Positions 1 through 8,680 of a stretch of DNA of 64,000 nucleotides are shown here, in pieces. The notes below the pieces were generated by a model that was given only the letters and a program-made list of their open reading frames with translations, did not search any database and was not told the origin of the DNA. The translations under genes and the position numbers were made by a program. Origin of the DNA: Cystobacter fuscus DSM 2262 (GTDB taxonomy: Bacteria; Myxococcota; Myxococcia; Myxococcales; Myxococcaceae). The first letter of the stretch is position 1. The number at the start of each line of letters is the position of its first letter. Where the stretch lies: positions 1-64,000 of the forward strand of contig NZ_ANAH02000049.1 of NCBI RefSeq assembly GCF_000335475.2, read 5' to 3'.

Positions 1-334
1 TCTCGGCGACGATCTCCTCTTGGATCACGTCCCAATGCTCCACGAAGCGCCCGTTCACGACCTTGAAGATGTCGACGCCGATCATGGTCTTGTCGCCCCA
101 ACCGACATAGCGACCGTGGATCATCACGAACTCGCCGTCTTCGAGGACGAGGCCGGGTTCGTAGCGGAAGTCGGCCTTCAGGCTCGGGATCATCTTGCGG
201 AAGAAGTCCGTCCCGTTCGGCATGCGCGGGTTGTGCTGGACGTATCCAGGGTCCCAATACTTTTCGAGGACCGTCAGGTCCCTGTCGACGAACAGCCCGG
301 TCATTGCCGCGATGACGAGTTCTTTGTTGCTCAT
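1..334 (-). CDS. SnoaL-like / NTF2-fold protein, incomplete at window edge
   Basis: The reading frame starts with ATG at 334 on the minus strand and runs off the left edge, giving about 111 residues. The visible part begins MSNKELVIAAMTGLF and contains the pattern EKYWDPGYVQHNP followed further on by FRYEPGLVLEDGEFV, HGRYVGWG and IFKVVNGRFVEHWDVIQEE. These are hallmarks of the SnoaL-like polyketide cyclase / ester-cyclase branch of the NTF2 fold: the D-x-x-Y-x-Q-H segment, the central strands, and the terminal EHWDV. In that family the fold forms a cone-shaped pocket; the substrate cannot be told from sequence. No SnoaL biosynthetic partners are visible, so it is more likely a stand-alone small-molecule enzyme. 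Only a few residues of the usual 120-140 are missing. Confidence 0.8.
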   Translation of the reverse strand, partial: MSNKELVIAAMTGLFVDRDLTVLEKYWDPGYVQHNPRMPNGTDFFRKMIPSLKADFRYEPGLVLEDGEFVMIHGRYVGWGDKTMIGVDIFKVVNGRFVEHWDVIQEEIVAE

Positions 335-538
335 TTTCGCCTTCCAACGTTCTTCGGGTGGAGTGGCTTGAACATCGCAGCGACGGGCGCTCCCCCACCA
401 GTGGCGTCATTGACAATGTTCGGTCTACTCTTGCCAGATGTTCGTTCACCTGATGCTCGAGGGCGTCGCCGACAGCTTGCTGGGCGTGGCGCTCGACGTC
501 GGCGGCACCGCGGCCCACCTCAGCGACTCCGGGCGCGG

Positions 539-673
539 CACATAGCCCGCGACATGGGCCTTACCCGCCAGGCGGTGCAGCGCGTCGTCGACCTGCTCGT
601 CGAGCGTGGATTTGTCGGCCTTCAGCCCAACCCTCATCATCAGCGCGCCAAGCTGGTCGTGCTGACACCGCCT
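539..673 (+). pseudogene. Remnant of a MarR-family regulator (recognition helix region)
   Basis: One frame encodes HIARDMGLTRQAVQRVVD followed by LLVERGFVGLQPNPHHQRAKLVVLTP. This matches the winged-helix core of MarR regulators: helix-turn-helix with TRQ-VQRxVDxLVERG, then wing P-x-H-x-R-A-K-x-V-x-LT. The bases before and after in the same frame are not MarR-like (arginine-rich upstream, then PPRHAGGRCCQQ downstream). No start codon with a sensible N-terminus exists, and the C-terminal dimerisation helices are not recognisable. I read it as a decayed gene whose conserved core survives, possibly once the regulator of the neighbouring SnoaL-like gene. It could alternatively be a live gene disrupted by sequencing errors. 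Confidence 0.5.
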
Positions 674-783
674 CGACACGCCGGCGGTCGATGCTGTCAG
701 CAAGCTCAGCTCCAGCCCTTGTCCCTCGCGTCGAACGAGGTCCAGGTCGTGGCGATGGCGGCCCACCCGCTGACAGAGAGGAG

Positions 784-1374
784 TCACGGCCGGTCCGGGG
801 CGCTGAGCGCCCCGAGCATGATGCGCGAGAGCGCGGCGATGGCCTGCTCTCGCGACGTCCGCCCCGAGGCGGCGGCTTGCGCCAGGGCCTCCGAGGCGCC
901 GAGGATGCCCTCCATCAGCACTTCGCCCTCCTGGCGGGGAAGCTTCACGAAGCGCGCGAACGCCTTGCGATACTCGGCGACATAGGAGTCTCGCAAGGAT
1001 TGCCGGAAGTCCTCCATTTCTTCAGTGGCCGAGAGGGCCGCGGAGATGGCTCCGAACTCGGGTCCGGCAGTCAGGACGCAATCGATGTAGGCGGCGCTGA
1101 CAATCCCCGCGACGTCCTCGAGCGTCCGTCCCTTGGCCTCCAGGGCGGCGCGCATCGCCAGGGTCTGTCGCTCGTCATAGTCTCGATACAGGGCGATGAG
1201 CAGTCCGGCTCGTGTGCCGAAATGCTCATAGGCGATCGGCTTGGTCACGCCGGCTCGCTCGGCCAGGTAGCCGAGCGTCAGCGCTTCGGTTCCCTCGGTC
1301 CGGACGATCTCGGACGCGGTCTCCAGGAGTTGGCGCCTCCGCTGCTCCTTCGCCATTCGTTTCGCTGTGGCCAA
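784..1374 (-). CDS. TetR/AcrR-family transcriptional regulator
   Basis: The N-terminal helix-turn-helix reads LLETASEIVRTEGTEALTLG then YLAERAGVTKPIAYEHFGTR, a textbook TetR domain in the first 60 or so residues, followed by an all-helical ligand-binding domain of normal length. The start is uncertain. TTG at 1374 is preceded at a good distance by GAGGAG, giving about 196 residues. ATG at 1356 and ATG at 1410 are alternatives, and the frame stays open to 1515. It is transcribed divergently from the oxidoreductase at 1496, and the gap holds two similar inverted repeats, so the usual TetR logic (repression of itself and the neighbour, relieved by a small ligand) is a fair inference. The ligand is unknown. 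Confidence 0.88.
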   Translation of the reverse strand: MATAKRMAKEQRRRQLLETASEIVRTEGTEALTLGYLAERAGVTKPIAYEHFGTRAGLLIALYRDYDERQTLAMRAALEAKGRTLEDVAGIVSAAYIDCVLTAGPEFGAISAALSATEEMEDFRQSLRDSYVAEYRKAFARFVKLPRQEGEVLMEGILGASEALAQAAASGRTSREQAIAALSRIMLGALSAPDRP

Positions 1375-1445
1375 TGAATGCTCCTCTCGTTTGCTGGCTT
1401 CCCGCGTCATCGAAGAGGTTCGCTTGACCCGGATACCCCCCCATA

Positions 1446-1475
1446 TTACTACTGGTAACCTACTTTTGGTAAGTA
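1446..1475. promoter_or_regulatory. Twin operator-like repeats between TetR gene and oxidoreductase
   Basis: Two direct copies TACTACTGGTAA (1447-1458) and TACTTTTGGTAA (1461-1472) match at 10 of 12 positions, 14 bp apart. Each also contains a short inverted repeat with a 5-bp spacer: TTAC-N5-GTAA at 1446-1458 and TACTT-N5-AAGTA at 1461-1475. The stretch is AT-rich in a GC-rich genome and lies in the divergent gap, 20 bp before the oxidoreductase ATG. Such a layout is typical of TetR operators; binding by the neighbouring regulator is inference. Confidence 0.5.
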
Positions 1476-1495
1476 GCGGATGACAGGGGGTCGTC

Positions 1496-2488
1496 ATGAA
1501 GTCACGCATTCTCATCGCAGGCGGTTACGGGATCGTGGGCAGCGCCATCGCGCGGCACGTCAGGAAGGTCAGCAAGGACGTCGAACTCATCCTCGCGGGG
1601 CGGACGCCCGAGAAGGGAGCGGCGCTCGCCCAGGAGTTGGGCGGTGCCAGGACGGCCCATCTCGATGTGGCGGATTCCGCGCGGGGACTGCGCGAGGTGG
1701 GGCCCATCGACCTCATCGTCGCGGCCCTGCAGGACCCGGGCGACAGTCTCATCCACGCCGCTCTCGCGCAGGGCATCGCCCACATTGGCATCACGAAGCT
1801 GGCCGAGGACATTGCACCCGTCACGTTCACGGCATTGAGAACGCCCCCCAAACGCCCCATCGTTTTGTTAGGCCACTGGCAGGCGGGCGTGCTGACCCTC
1901 GTTGCGAGCAAGGCAGCCGAGGTGTTCAGCCGTGTCGACTCCATCCAGGTGGCGGGGCTCTTCGACGCTCGTGATCCGATTGGCCCGATGACCGCTGGCG
2001 ATGTCGAGCACTTCGTCGGCCGGGCGCTGCTACGTGAAGCCGGGAACTGGGCCTGGGTTGACGCTACGCGGCACGCGAGACCTGTTCGTCTCTCGGATGA
2101 GAGCGTCGTCCAGGGTGTTCCGATGTCCGTACCCGACGTGCCGAGCCTCGCGGCGATCACCGGCGCGGCGAACGTCCGCTTCGACTTCCTGCAAGGCGAG
2201 TCCCTCGGCACTCGCGCCGGACGCCAGGCCTCCCATGATCTCTACATCGACATCGAGGGGCTCCTGAGGGACGGGAAGCGGGCCAGTCGTCGGACGGTGG
2301 TGTCCGGCCCCTCTGGCAATGCGCATCTCACGGCCCTGGGGGTGTTGGTCGCCATCGAGCGCGTCCTGGGGTTGGACGGTCGGCCCGCCGCCAGTGGCGG
2401 ACTGCATCTCCCTGAAACGCTCGTGGCTCCTGACGAGGCGCTCGCACGGTTCAAACAATTCGGCGTTCAAGTCGTCGGCGATGCTTGA
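1496..2488 (+). CDS. NAD(P)-binding oxidoreductase, saccharopine-dehydrogenase-like
   Basis: The 330-residue protein opens with MKSRILIAGGYGIVGSAIAR, a Rossmann glycine-rich loop of the saccharopine dehydrogenase N-domain type (GGYGxVG). An acidic/arginine segment (LILAGRTPEKG, residues about 31-41) suggests NADP preference. LDVADSARGLREVGPIDLIVAA gives the following strands. The C-terminal half is the less conserved substrate domain. Myxobacterial proteins of this class are mostly annotated only as saccharopine dehydrogenase-like; the reaction is not known. ATG at 1496 follows GGGGG at 1486-1490, a workable ribosome-binding site. It is divergent from the TetR regulator and probably its target. 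Confidence 0.8.
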   Translation: MKSRILIAGGYGIVGSAIARHVRKVSKDVELILAGRTPEKGAALAQELGGARTAHLDVADSARGLREVGPIDLIVAALQDPGDSLIHAALAQGIAHIGITKLAEDIAPVTFTALRTPPKRPIVLLGHWQAGVLTLVASKAAEVFSRVDSIQVAGLFDARDPIGPMTAGDVEHFVGRALLREAGNWAWVDATRHARPVRLSDESVVQGVPMSVPDVPSLAAITGAANVRFDFLQGESLGTRAGRQASHDLYIDIEGLLRDGKRASRRTVVSGPSGNAHLTALGVLVAIERVLGLDGRPAASGGLHLPETLVAPDEALARFKQFGVQVVGDA

Positions 2489-2518
2489 ACGCGAGCCTGT
2501 CGCCCTCCAAACCCATCC

Positions 2519-5500
2519 TCACCCCAGGGGCAGTTCCAGCGTGGCCGTGGCGCCCAGGCCGGGCCCCTCGCTCTCCAGGGTGAGCCGGCCCCCCAACAGC
2601 TTCGCCGCCAGGGCACTGGAATGCAGGCCCAGGCCGTGCCCCCCTTCCCGCGTGGTGAAGCCCTGAGCGAAGAGCCGCTCGCGGATCTCCGGCGTGAAGC
2701 CCATGCCGGTGTCCACCACCTGGATGCAGGCCCTGTCGTCCTGGGCCCAGAGCCGCACGCGCAGGTGCCGTCGCCCCTCGGGCAGGCCGTCCATGGCGTT
2801 CTTCGCGTTGCTGATGAGGTTGACGAGGATCTGCAACACCTTGTGTTTGTCCAACCGCACCCGGGGAAGCCTGACGAGCTCCTGGGTGACGGACACCCCG
2901 TGGTGCTGCAGCGAAGGCAACTGGATGCTCAGCGCGTCGTCGACGAGCTGGGACAGCTCACACTCCTCGGTGAGCAGGGTGCCGTGGGAGTAGGACTGCT
3001 GCACCTGGACGATGACCCGGATGTGATCCAGGTGCTTGCTCATGGCGCCCATGCTGTCCTGGAGCCTGCGCTGCTCGCGCAGCAGCTCGTCCCCCAGCGC
3101 GGAGAAATAGGCCGGAAGCTGCAGGCCGCGCGGATCCCGGGTGAGGAAGTCCGCCAGGTCCCCCTGGTGCTCCTCGAGCAGGGTGGAGATCTGCTTGAGC
3201 CGGCCCATGCGCGAGACATTCACCGTCTCGGTCATGCTCTGCAGGTTGACGACGGCGCTGGTGAGCACGTTGCCCACGTTGTGCAGCACGTTGGCGGCCA
3301 CCTCCGCCATGCCCACCGCGCGCGCGGCGCCCACCAGCCGCGCCTGGGCCTGCTTCAGCTCGTGCGTGCGCTCCTCCACGCGCTTCTCCAGCTCGTCATT
3401 GGCGGCGCGCAGCGCGGCCTCCGCCCGCTGGACCTCGGCGTAGAGCCGGGCGTTCTCGATGGAGATGGCGGCCTGGGAGGCCAGGTGCCCGAGCAGCGCC
3501 AGCCGCGAGGGCGTGAAGGCATTGGTGGCCAGCCCGTTCTCCAGATACAGCACGCCGCGGAACGCCTCCTGGCGCAACAAGGGCAGACACAGCACCGAGC
3601 GGGCCCCACCGCGCTCGAGCCAGGGATCCGCCGAGAAGGGATGGGGCTGCGAGACATCCCCGATGAGCACGTGCTCGCGGGTGCGCCGGGTATACGCGAT
3701 GAGGCTCCAGGGCAGCCGGGACTCGTCCGCTCCGGTGGTGTCCTCGGGGGACGGACCCACCACGGAGACCACCGAGAGCTTGTCGCCATGCGGCAGCAAC
3801 AGGGCGCCGCGCTGGGCTCCGGCGTTCTCGATGGCCGCGCGCAACACCGTGGCCGCCAGGCGCTCGAGGACGATCTCCCCCGAGACGGCCTGCTGGGCCT
3901 TGACCAGGGTGAGCGCGTCGATCTTCGTGGAGTTCGTCTCCTCGGCGCGCTCGGAGGCCATCGGCGAGGCGGCCAGGTGCGGCCACTGGGCCTCCAGGTG
4001 CTGGACCTTGCCATGCGCGCCCCAACCCGCCCAGGCGTCCCGGGCCTGGCGCGCGTAGGAGTCCCCGAGCGTCTTCAGCTTCCGCTCGTACCAGAAGCGG
4101 GCGGCGAGCTCGCACGCCAGGGCGACATGCTGGATGAAACCGTGCGCGCGCGCGGATTCGTGCGCCTCCTCGTAGGCACGCAGGGCCTCGCCCTCCCGAT
4201 CCTCGAGACGGGCCATCTCCGCGAAGACCATCCGCTCCGGGCCCCGGAACGTCGAGGGCTGATGGGCGGCCCACTCGGCGAGCTGTTGATGGTGCTGCTG
4301 CAGGGTCTGCTTCGCCGACGACCGCTGCTCCGGAGTCATCTTCGCGTGGCAGGCCGCCAGGCTCAGGGCATGGAAGAGGTGGAAGTCGAGGAGCTGGATC
4401 TGACAGAAGGACGCCCAGGCCAGCTCGGCGGCCCGGTTGCCCGCCTCGAGCGCCTCGGCCCAGGCGCCCGCGAGGAAGCGCGCCTGCATCTTGAAGCTCC
4501 AGTACCAGCAGCGCATGGTGCTCATGCGCGCGGGCGTCAGCCCGGCCTCGAAGGTGGCCTCGTCGAAGTCCTCCCCCGTCAGCGAGCCGAACGTGGACAC
4601 GCCGCGCAGCTGCCGCACGAAGCGCTGTACGTGATGCACGACGGATTGCACGTCCGGGAAGCTCGCCTTGCGCACGAAGGCCAGGCGGATGACCGACTCC
4701 TGGTCCACCTCTTCCAGGTGGTGCCCCAGCATGCGCCGCACCGCGACGATGTGGTTGCAGCAGTAGCTGGCGATCAGCAGATCACTCGCCTGGAGCGCGT
4801 GATGGAAGCCCCTGCGCATGAGCTCCAGGGAGTTGCCGAGGGGCTCGGTCCAGTCGCTGAGGGTGCCCTGGATGTAGAACATCTTGCCGCGAAAGGTGGA
4901 GAGCTCATGCCGCTCGACGATGGCCCCGGCGAGCTGGCCGAAGGCATGGCCCTCCTGGTAGCGCTTGAAGATGGAGCCCAGCACCAGGCCGTACCAGCCA
5001 TAGCCTTGCGCGGCCGAACCATTGAGCCCGTGGCGGATGCTCAGGCAGACCATCCGGCACAGGTTGACGATGAGCAGCTTCGTGTTGGTGAAGTACGCGG
5101 GCGCGAACATGGCGCCCAGCACGCTCATCGCCGCCTCGATGTCCGGGTCCGTCATGCGAGGCAGCTCGATCAGGCTCTCGATGGAGCGCTCTCCCAGCAG
5201 CGCCCAGACCTCCTCGTTGGCCGCCAGGACCTCGTCCCACGAGGGGGTCGCGGACATGGGGTAGCCCATCTGGGTGAGGCACTCCACCAGACAGACGAGG
5301 GCCGCGGAGATCTCACTGGCGGCCACATGGATGCTGCTCTTCAGGCGGTAGACCGCCGCGGTGTCCGTGCGCGTCCGGGCCCGGGGCAGCAGTTCCTCCA
5401 CCAGGTGGCGTGCCTCGGCGGCCTTGCCGCTCATGAACTCACAGGTGGCCCGATCGAGCTGGATGCGGAAGGCCAGCGCGGGATCCGCCTCCCAGGGGTC

Positions 5501-7795
5501 TCCCGGAATCAACCGGTAGGCCGTGGCGAGGTAGGCCGCGGCCGAGCGGAACGCGGTGGTGGCCTTGGCGTTGCGACCCGCCTTGGCGTTGAGCCGCGCC
5601 AGGCGCAGGCGCTCCGTCGGATCGTCGATCAGCTCCATCCCGGCGTTCAGGTGGCTCACGATGTCGAAGAGCTGATCCTGGACCGTCTCGGGCGGCAGGC
5701 GCTCGAGCAGCAGGCGGCCGATGCGCAGGTGCACGGCCTTGCGCTGGGGCTCGGGGATGAGGGCCTGGGCCGCCTGCTGGATGCGATCATGAAGGAAGCG
5801 GAACTGCTCGCCCGGCCCGGTCCGCATCAGCATGCCCTCCTGGAGCGCGGGCGCCAGGCCCCGTGACACCTCGGAGGACTCCTCCATGTGGGAGATGAGG
5901 CGGAGCAGCTCCAGGGAGAAGGCGTTGCCCACGCAGGCGGCGAGCCGCAGCAGGTGCTGCGTGCCCAGGGGAAGCTGGCGCAGCTTGCCGGCCATGAAGT
6001 CGACGACGTTGTCGGAGTAGCCCCGGGCGCGGCTGGCGGCGGCGTCCCAGCGCCACGGGCCCTTGGGCAGACGGACGAGGAGCCCGTCCTGGTGGAGCGT
6101 CAGCAGGAACTGCTGCAGGAAGAAGGGGTTGCCGCCGGTCTTCTCGAGCGCCAGCACCGGCAGCGACTCGAGCACCTCGTCCCCCGCGCCCGGCAGCGCG
6201 TCCGCGACGAAGCGCCGCACCTCCTCGAGCGTCAACGGCTCGAGGTGCAGCTCGGTCATCCGCGCCCCGGCCGCGCGCAGCCCGTCCACCGTCTGCGCCA
6301 CCAGGTGCGAGGCGTCCACCTCGTTGTCGCGGTAGGCGCCGATGAGCAGCACCGGAGGCGTCTCCGGGTGGGTGAGCAGTTGATGGAGGAGCTGGAGGCT
6401 GGCCAGGTCCGCCCACTGGAGGTCATCCAGGAAGAGGACGAGGGGGTGCTCGGGCGTGGCGAACACGCCGAGGAACTTGCGCAGGACGAGCTGGAAGCGG
6501 TGCCGGGCCTCGGCGGGAGGCAGCTCGCCGACGGAGGGCTGCTTGCCGGCGACGAGCTCGAGCTGGGGCACCACGTCCACGAGCACCTGGCCCTGGCCCT
6601 CCCAGGCCTCGTTGAGCCGCGCGCTCCAGCGTGCGAGCTCCTCGTCGGTGCTCGCGAGGAGCTGTTGCGTCAGGCCGCGGATGGCCTGGGCCAGGGTGAT
6701 GTAGGGGATGTCGCGCTGGAGCTGATCGAACTTGCCGCTGAGGAAGAAGCCGCGCTGGCGCACCACGGGCCGGTGCAGCTCGTGCACCACGGCGGACTTG
6801 CCGATGCCGGAGTAGCCCCGGACGAGGAACAGCTCGGGACGTCCGCTCTGGGCCACGCGCTCGAACCCCTGGAGCAGGGCGGCGGCCTCGGAGCCGCGCC
6901 CGTAGAGGCGCTGGGGGAGCTGGAAGTGCGTGGGGTGATCGTGCTCGCCCAGGGGGAAGTCCTCGTGCACGCCGCGCAGGAGCGAGTCCCTGCACCGCGC
7001 GAGGTCCGCCGCGAGCCCCTCGGCGCTCTGGTAGCGCTCCTCGGCGACCTTGGCCATGAGCTTGAGGACGATGGCGGACAGCACGGGAGGCAGGTCCGGC
7101 ACGCGCTCCCGCGGGGGCTGGGGTGCCTGGGCCATGTGGGCATGGAACCACTCGAGCGCGTCACGCGCCTGGAAGGGGCGGCTGCCGGTGAGTACTTCAT
7201 AGAGGGTGACGCCCAGGGAGTAGAAATCGGAGCGGTGATCCACCGCGCGGTTCATGCGCCCGGTCTGCTCCGGAGACATGTACGCCAGGGTGCCCTCGAT
7301 GAGCGTGGCGGGAGCGGCCTCCACGTGCTCGACGAGCTGGAAGGTGGCGGCGCCGAAGTCGACGAGGCGGGCGTCCCCGGACGACGTGACGACGATGTTG
7401 GCGGGCTTGATGTCCTTGTGGATGACGCCATGGCGGTGGACCTCCGCCAGGGTGGACACCAGGGAGAGGGCCAGCTCCAGGGCCCGGAGCACCTCGAAGG
7501 GGCGGCCGACGAGCGTGGACAGGGGCTCGCCCTCCACCGCCTCGAAGAGGAGCACCGGACGCTCCTGGAGCACCTCGCAGCCCAGTGCACGCGAGACGCC
7601 GCGCACGTCGCGCAGCCGCTGGAGGATGTCGAACTCACGCCGGTAGCGCTCGAGCGCCTGCGGGTCCGGCCCCGAAGTCAGGGGCGTCTTGAGGACGAGG
7701 GACGTGCCATCGGCATCACTCACCGCGTGGAAGAGCCGGTTGGTGCTCGTGGACCTGAAAGCCCCTCGAAGGGTGTAGCCTGGAATGGTCAGCAT
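2519..7795 (-). CDS. Ser/Thr kinase - AAA ATPase - GAF - histidine kinase fusion
   Basis: A 1758-residue protein combining four modules. (1) A protein kinase domain at about 1-270 with Lys36, catalytic HKDIKPANIV (Asp128, Asn133), DFG at 146-148 and MSPEQ, so it should be active. (2) A P-loop ATPase at about 295-560 with Walker A GYSGIGKS (Lys333) and Walker B LVLFLDDLQWAD, the predictor-ATPase type common in these fusions. (3) A long helical TPR-like region to about 1250, then a GAF domain at about 1290-1430 and a coiled coil. (4) A histidine kinase module with H-box ANVLHNVGN (His1505) and an ATP-binding domain with N-box LVNLISNAKNAMDG and G-box HGLGLHSSALAAK. This architecture is known in myxobacteria and cyanobacteria as a trifunctional kinase. 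It is cytoplasmic, with no membrane segment. No response regulator lies beside it. Confidence 0.95.
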   Translation of the reverse strand: MLTIPGYTLRGAFRSTSTNRLFHAVSDADGTSLVLKTPLTSGPDPQALERYRREFDILQRLRDVRGVSRALGCEVLQERPVLLFEAVEGEPLSTLVGRPFEVLRALELALSLVSTLAEVHRHGVIHKDIKPANIVVTSSGDARLVDFGAATFQLVEHVEAAPATLIEGTLAYMSPEQTGRMNRAVDHRSDFYSLGVTLYEVLTGSRPFQARDALEWFHAHMAQAPQPPRERVPDLPPVLSAIVLKLMAKVAEERYQSAEGLAADLARCRDSLLRGVHEDFPLGEHDHPTHFQLPQRLYGRGSEAAALLQGFERVAQSGRPELFLVRGYSGIGKSAVVHELHRPVVRQRGFFLSGKFDQLQRDIPYITLAQAIRGLTQQLLASTDEELARWSARLNEAWEGQGQVLVDVVPQLELVAGKQPSVGELPPAEARHRFQLVLRKFLGVFATPEHPLVLFLDDLQWADLASLQLLHQLLTHPETPPVLLIGAYRDNEVDASHLVAQTVDGLRAAGARMTELHLEPLTLEEVRRFVADALPGAGDEVLESLPVLALEKTGGNPFFLQQFLLTLHQDGLLVRLPKGPWRWDAAASRARGYSDNVVDFMAGKLRQLPLGTQHLLRLAACVGNAFSLELLRLISHMEESSEVSRGLAPALQEGMLMRTGPGEQFRFLHDRIQQAAQALIPEPQRKAVHLRIGRLLLERLPPETVQDQLFDIVSHLNAGMELIDDPTERLRLARLNAKAGRNAKATTAFRSAAAYLATAYRLIPGDPWEADPALAFRIQLDRATCEFMSGKAAEARHLVEELLPRARTRTDTAAVYRLKSSIHVAASEISAALVCLVECLTQMGYPMSATPSWDEVLAANEEVWALLGERSIESLIELPRMTDPDIEAAMSVLGAMFAPAYFTNTKLLIVNLCRMVCLSIRHGLNGSAAQGYGWYGLVLGSIFKRYQEGHAFGQLAGAIVERHELSTFRGKMFYIQGTLSDWTEPLGNSLELMRRGFHHALQASDLLIASYCCNHIVAVRRMLGHHLEEVDQESVIRLAFVRKASFPDVQSVVHHVQRFVRQLRGVSTFGSLTGEDFDEATFEAGLTPARMSTMRCWYWSFKMQARFLAGAWAEALEAGNRAAELAWASFCQIQLLDFHLFHALSLAACHAKMTPEQRSSAKQTLQQHHQQLAEWAAHQPSTFRGPERMVFAEMARLEDREGEALRAYEEAHESARAHGFIQHVALACELAARFWYERKLKTLGDSYARQARDAWAGWGAHGKVQHLEAQWPHLAASPMASERAEETNSTKIDALTLVKAQQAVSGEIVLERLAATVLRAAIENAGAQRGALLLPHGDKLSVVSVVGPSPEDTTGADESRLPWSLIAYTRRTREHVLIGDVSQPHPFSADPWLERGGARSVLCLPLLRQEAFRGVLYLENGLATNAFTPSRLALLGHLASQAAISIENARLYAEVQRAEAALRAANDELEKRVEERTHELKQAQARLVGAARAVGMAEVAANVLHNVGNVLTSAVVNLQSMTETVNVSRMGRLKQISTLLEEHQGDLADFLTRDPRGLQLPAYFSALGDELLREQRRLQDSMGAMSKHLDHIRVIVQVQQSYSHGTLLTEECELSQLVDDALSIQLPSLQHHGVSVTQELVRLPRVRLDKHKVLQILVNLISNAKNAMDGLPEGRRHLRVRLWAQDDRACIQVVDTGMGFTPEIRERLFAQGFTTREGGHGLGLHSSALAAKLLGGRLTLESEGPGLGATATLELPLG

Positions 7796-7993
7796 GCCGG
7801 GATGGATGAGACGGGATCCTACCTCAGGGGGTTCGAGGCGGTCGGTGACGCACCTCCCCAGCGCCTTCCTTACCCTTGATGACGGGGGGACGCACGGTCT
7901 TCACCCCAAGGGAACTCCCCCCACACAGGGGCCGCGCGCCATCGACGGGCTGCTCCCTCGCCGACTCCGGACCTCGGGTCACTTTTGTCCGGC

Positions 7994-8680
7994 TCACGTC
8001 GTGGGCAGGGGCGCGGGTCCGAGGTTGGAAGGATCGCGCACGAACTCCTCGGTGGGCGTGAGCCGCATGTTCGTCAGCCGGTGCCGCTCGACGAAGTGCT
8101 TGAACCGCTCGGAGACGACCACCTTCCCCTGCATGCCACGAGGGCGGAAGATGTCCTCTCCGGCCCAGGTGCCCGGCTCCAGGACGAAGCCGTGGGTGGC
8201 GTCGATGCCCGTCGCACGGCACTCGGTGCAGGTGGGGGGCGAGGAGACACGCACACGGTTGAGCACCAGGTCCACCGCCGCCCGGCCGAAGCAGGGCCAG
8301 ACGACGAAGTAGGAAGGCACGGTGAGCGGCTCGCGCTTCTTCTTCGTCATGCGGCGCACCCGAACCACATCCACGGGATGGAAGCCCTCCAGTCCGGTGA
8401 GCCCCTCGGCGCGGAAGGCCTCCACGAAGCGTTCGGAGACAAGCAATTCGTACCCCACACCATCAATGAAGTCCCCGAGTTCCTCCCCATACAGTTCCAG
8501 CTTGACCCGATAGGGGGGAAGCCAGGTGAGCAATCCGATGATGTCGCCGCACTGCGGGCAACGCGGCGCGTCCGCCCGGTTGACAGGCTCGGCCTTTTCA
8601 AGACCAACATCGTAATGGGAAGAAAGGACTCCTTTTTCCAGGACGAAGAAGCGCGGGGAGAGCGAGGATTCAGAAGCCAA
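7994..8680 (-). CDS. sitI6: SitI6-family double-CXXCG immunity protein
   Basis: A 228-residue protein with two cysteine pairs, CPQCG (Cys41, Cys44) and CTEC (Cys151, Cys154). It follows the layout of the myxobacterial double-CXXCG paralogous family, which includes SitI6 immunity proteins. The N-terminus MASESSLSPRFFVLE and C-terminal blocks such as IFRPRGMQGKVVVSERF fit that family. The second pair lacks the final glycine. Its start overlaps the end of the upstream toxin gene by 11 bp, the expected toxin-then-immunity order with translational coupling. In the known system the immunity protein stays in the cytoplasm and neutralises the cognate toxin delivered by outer-membrane exchange from a sibling. 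Confidence 0.85.
   Translation of the reverse strand: MASESSLSPRFFVLEKGVLSSHYDVGLEKAEPVNRADAPRCPQCGDIIGLLTWLPPYRVKLELYGEELGDFIDGVGYELLVSERFVEAFRAEGLTGLEGFHPVDVVRVRRMTKKKREPLTVPSYFVVWPCFGRAAVDLVLNRVRVSSPPTCTECRATGIDATHGFVLEPGTWAGEDIFRPRGMQGKVVVSERFKHFVERHRLTNMRLTPTEEFVRDPSNLGPAPLPTT

Noticed and set aside
2621-7879. Long plus-strand frames opposite the hybrid kinase
   Set aside because: Composition is that of a codon-bias mirror; the minus strand encodes well-conserved kinase and ATPase motifs over the whole span.
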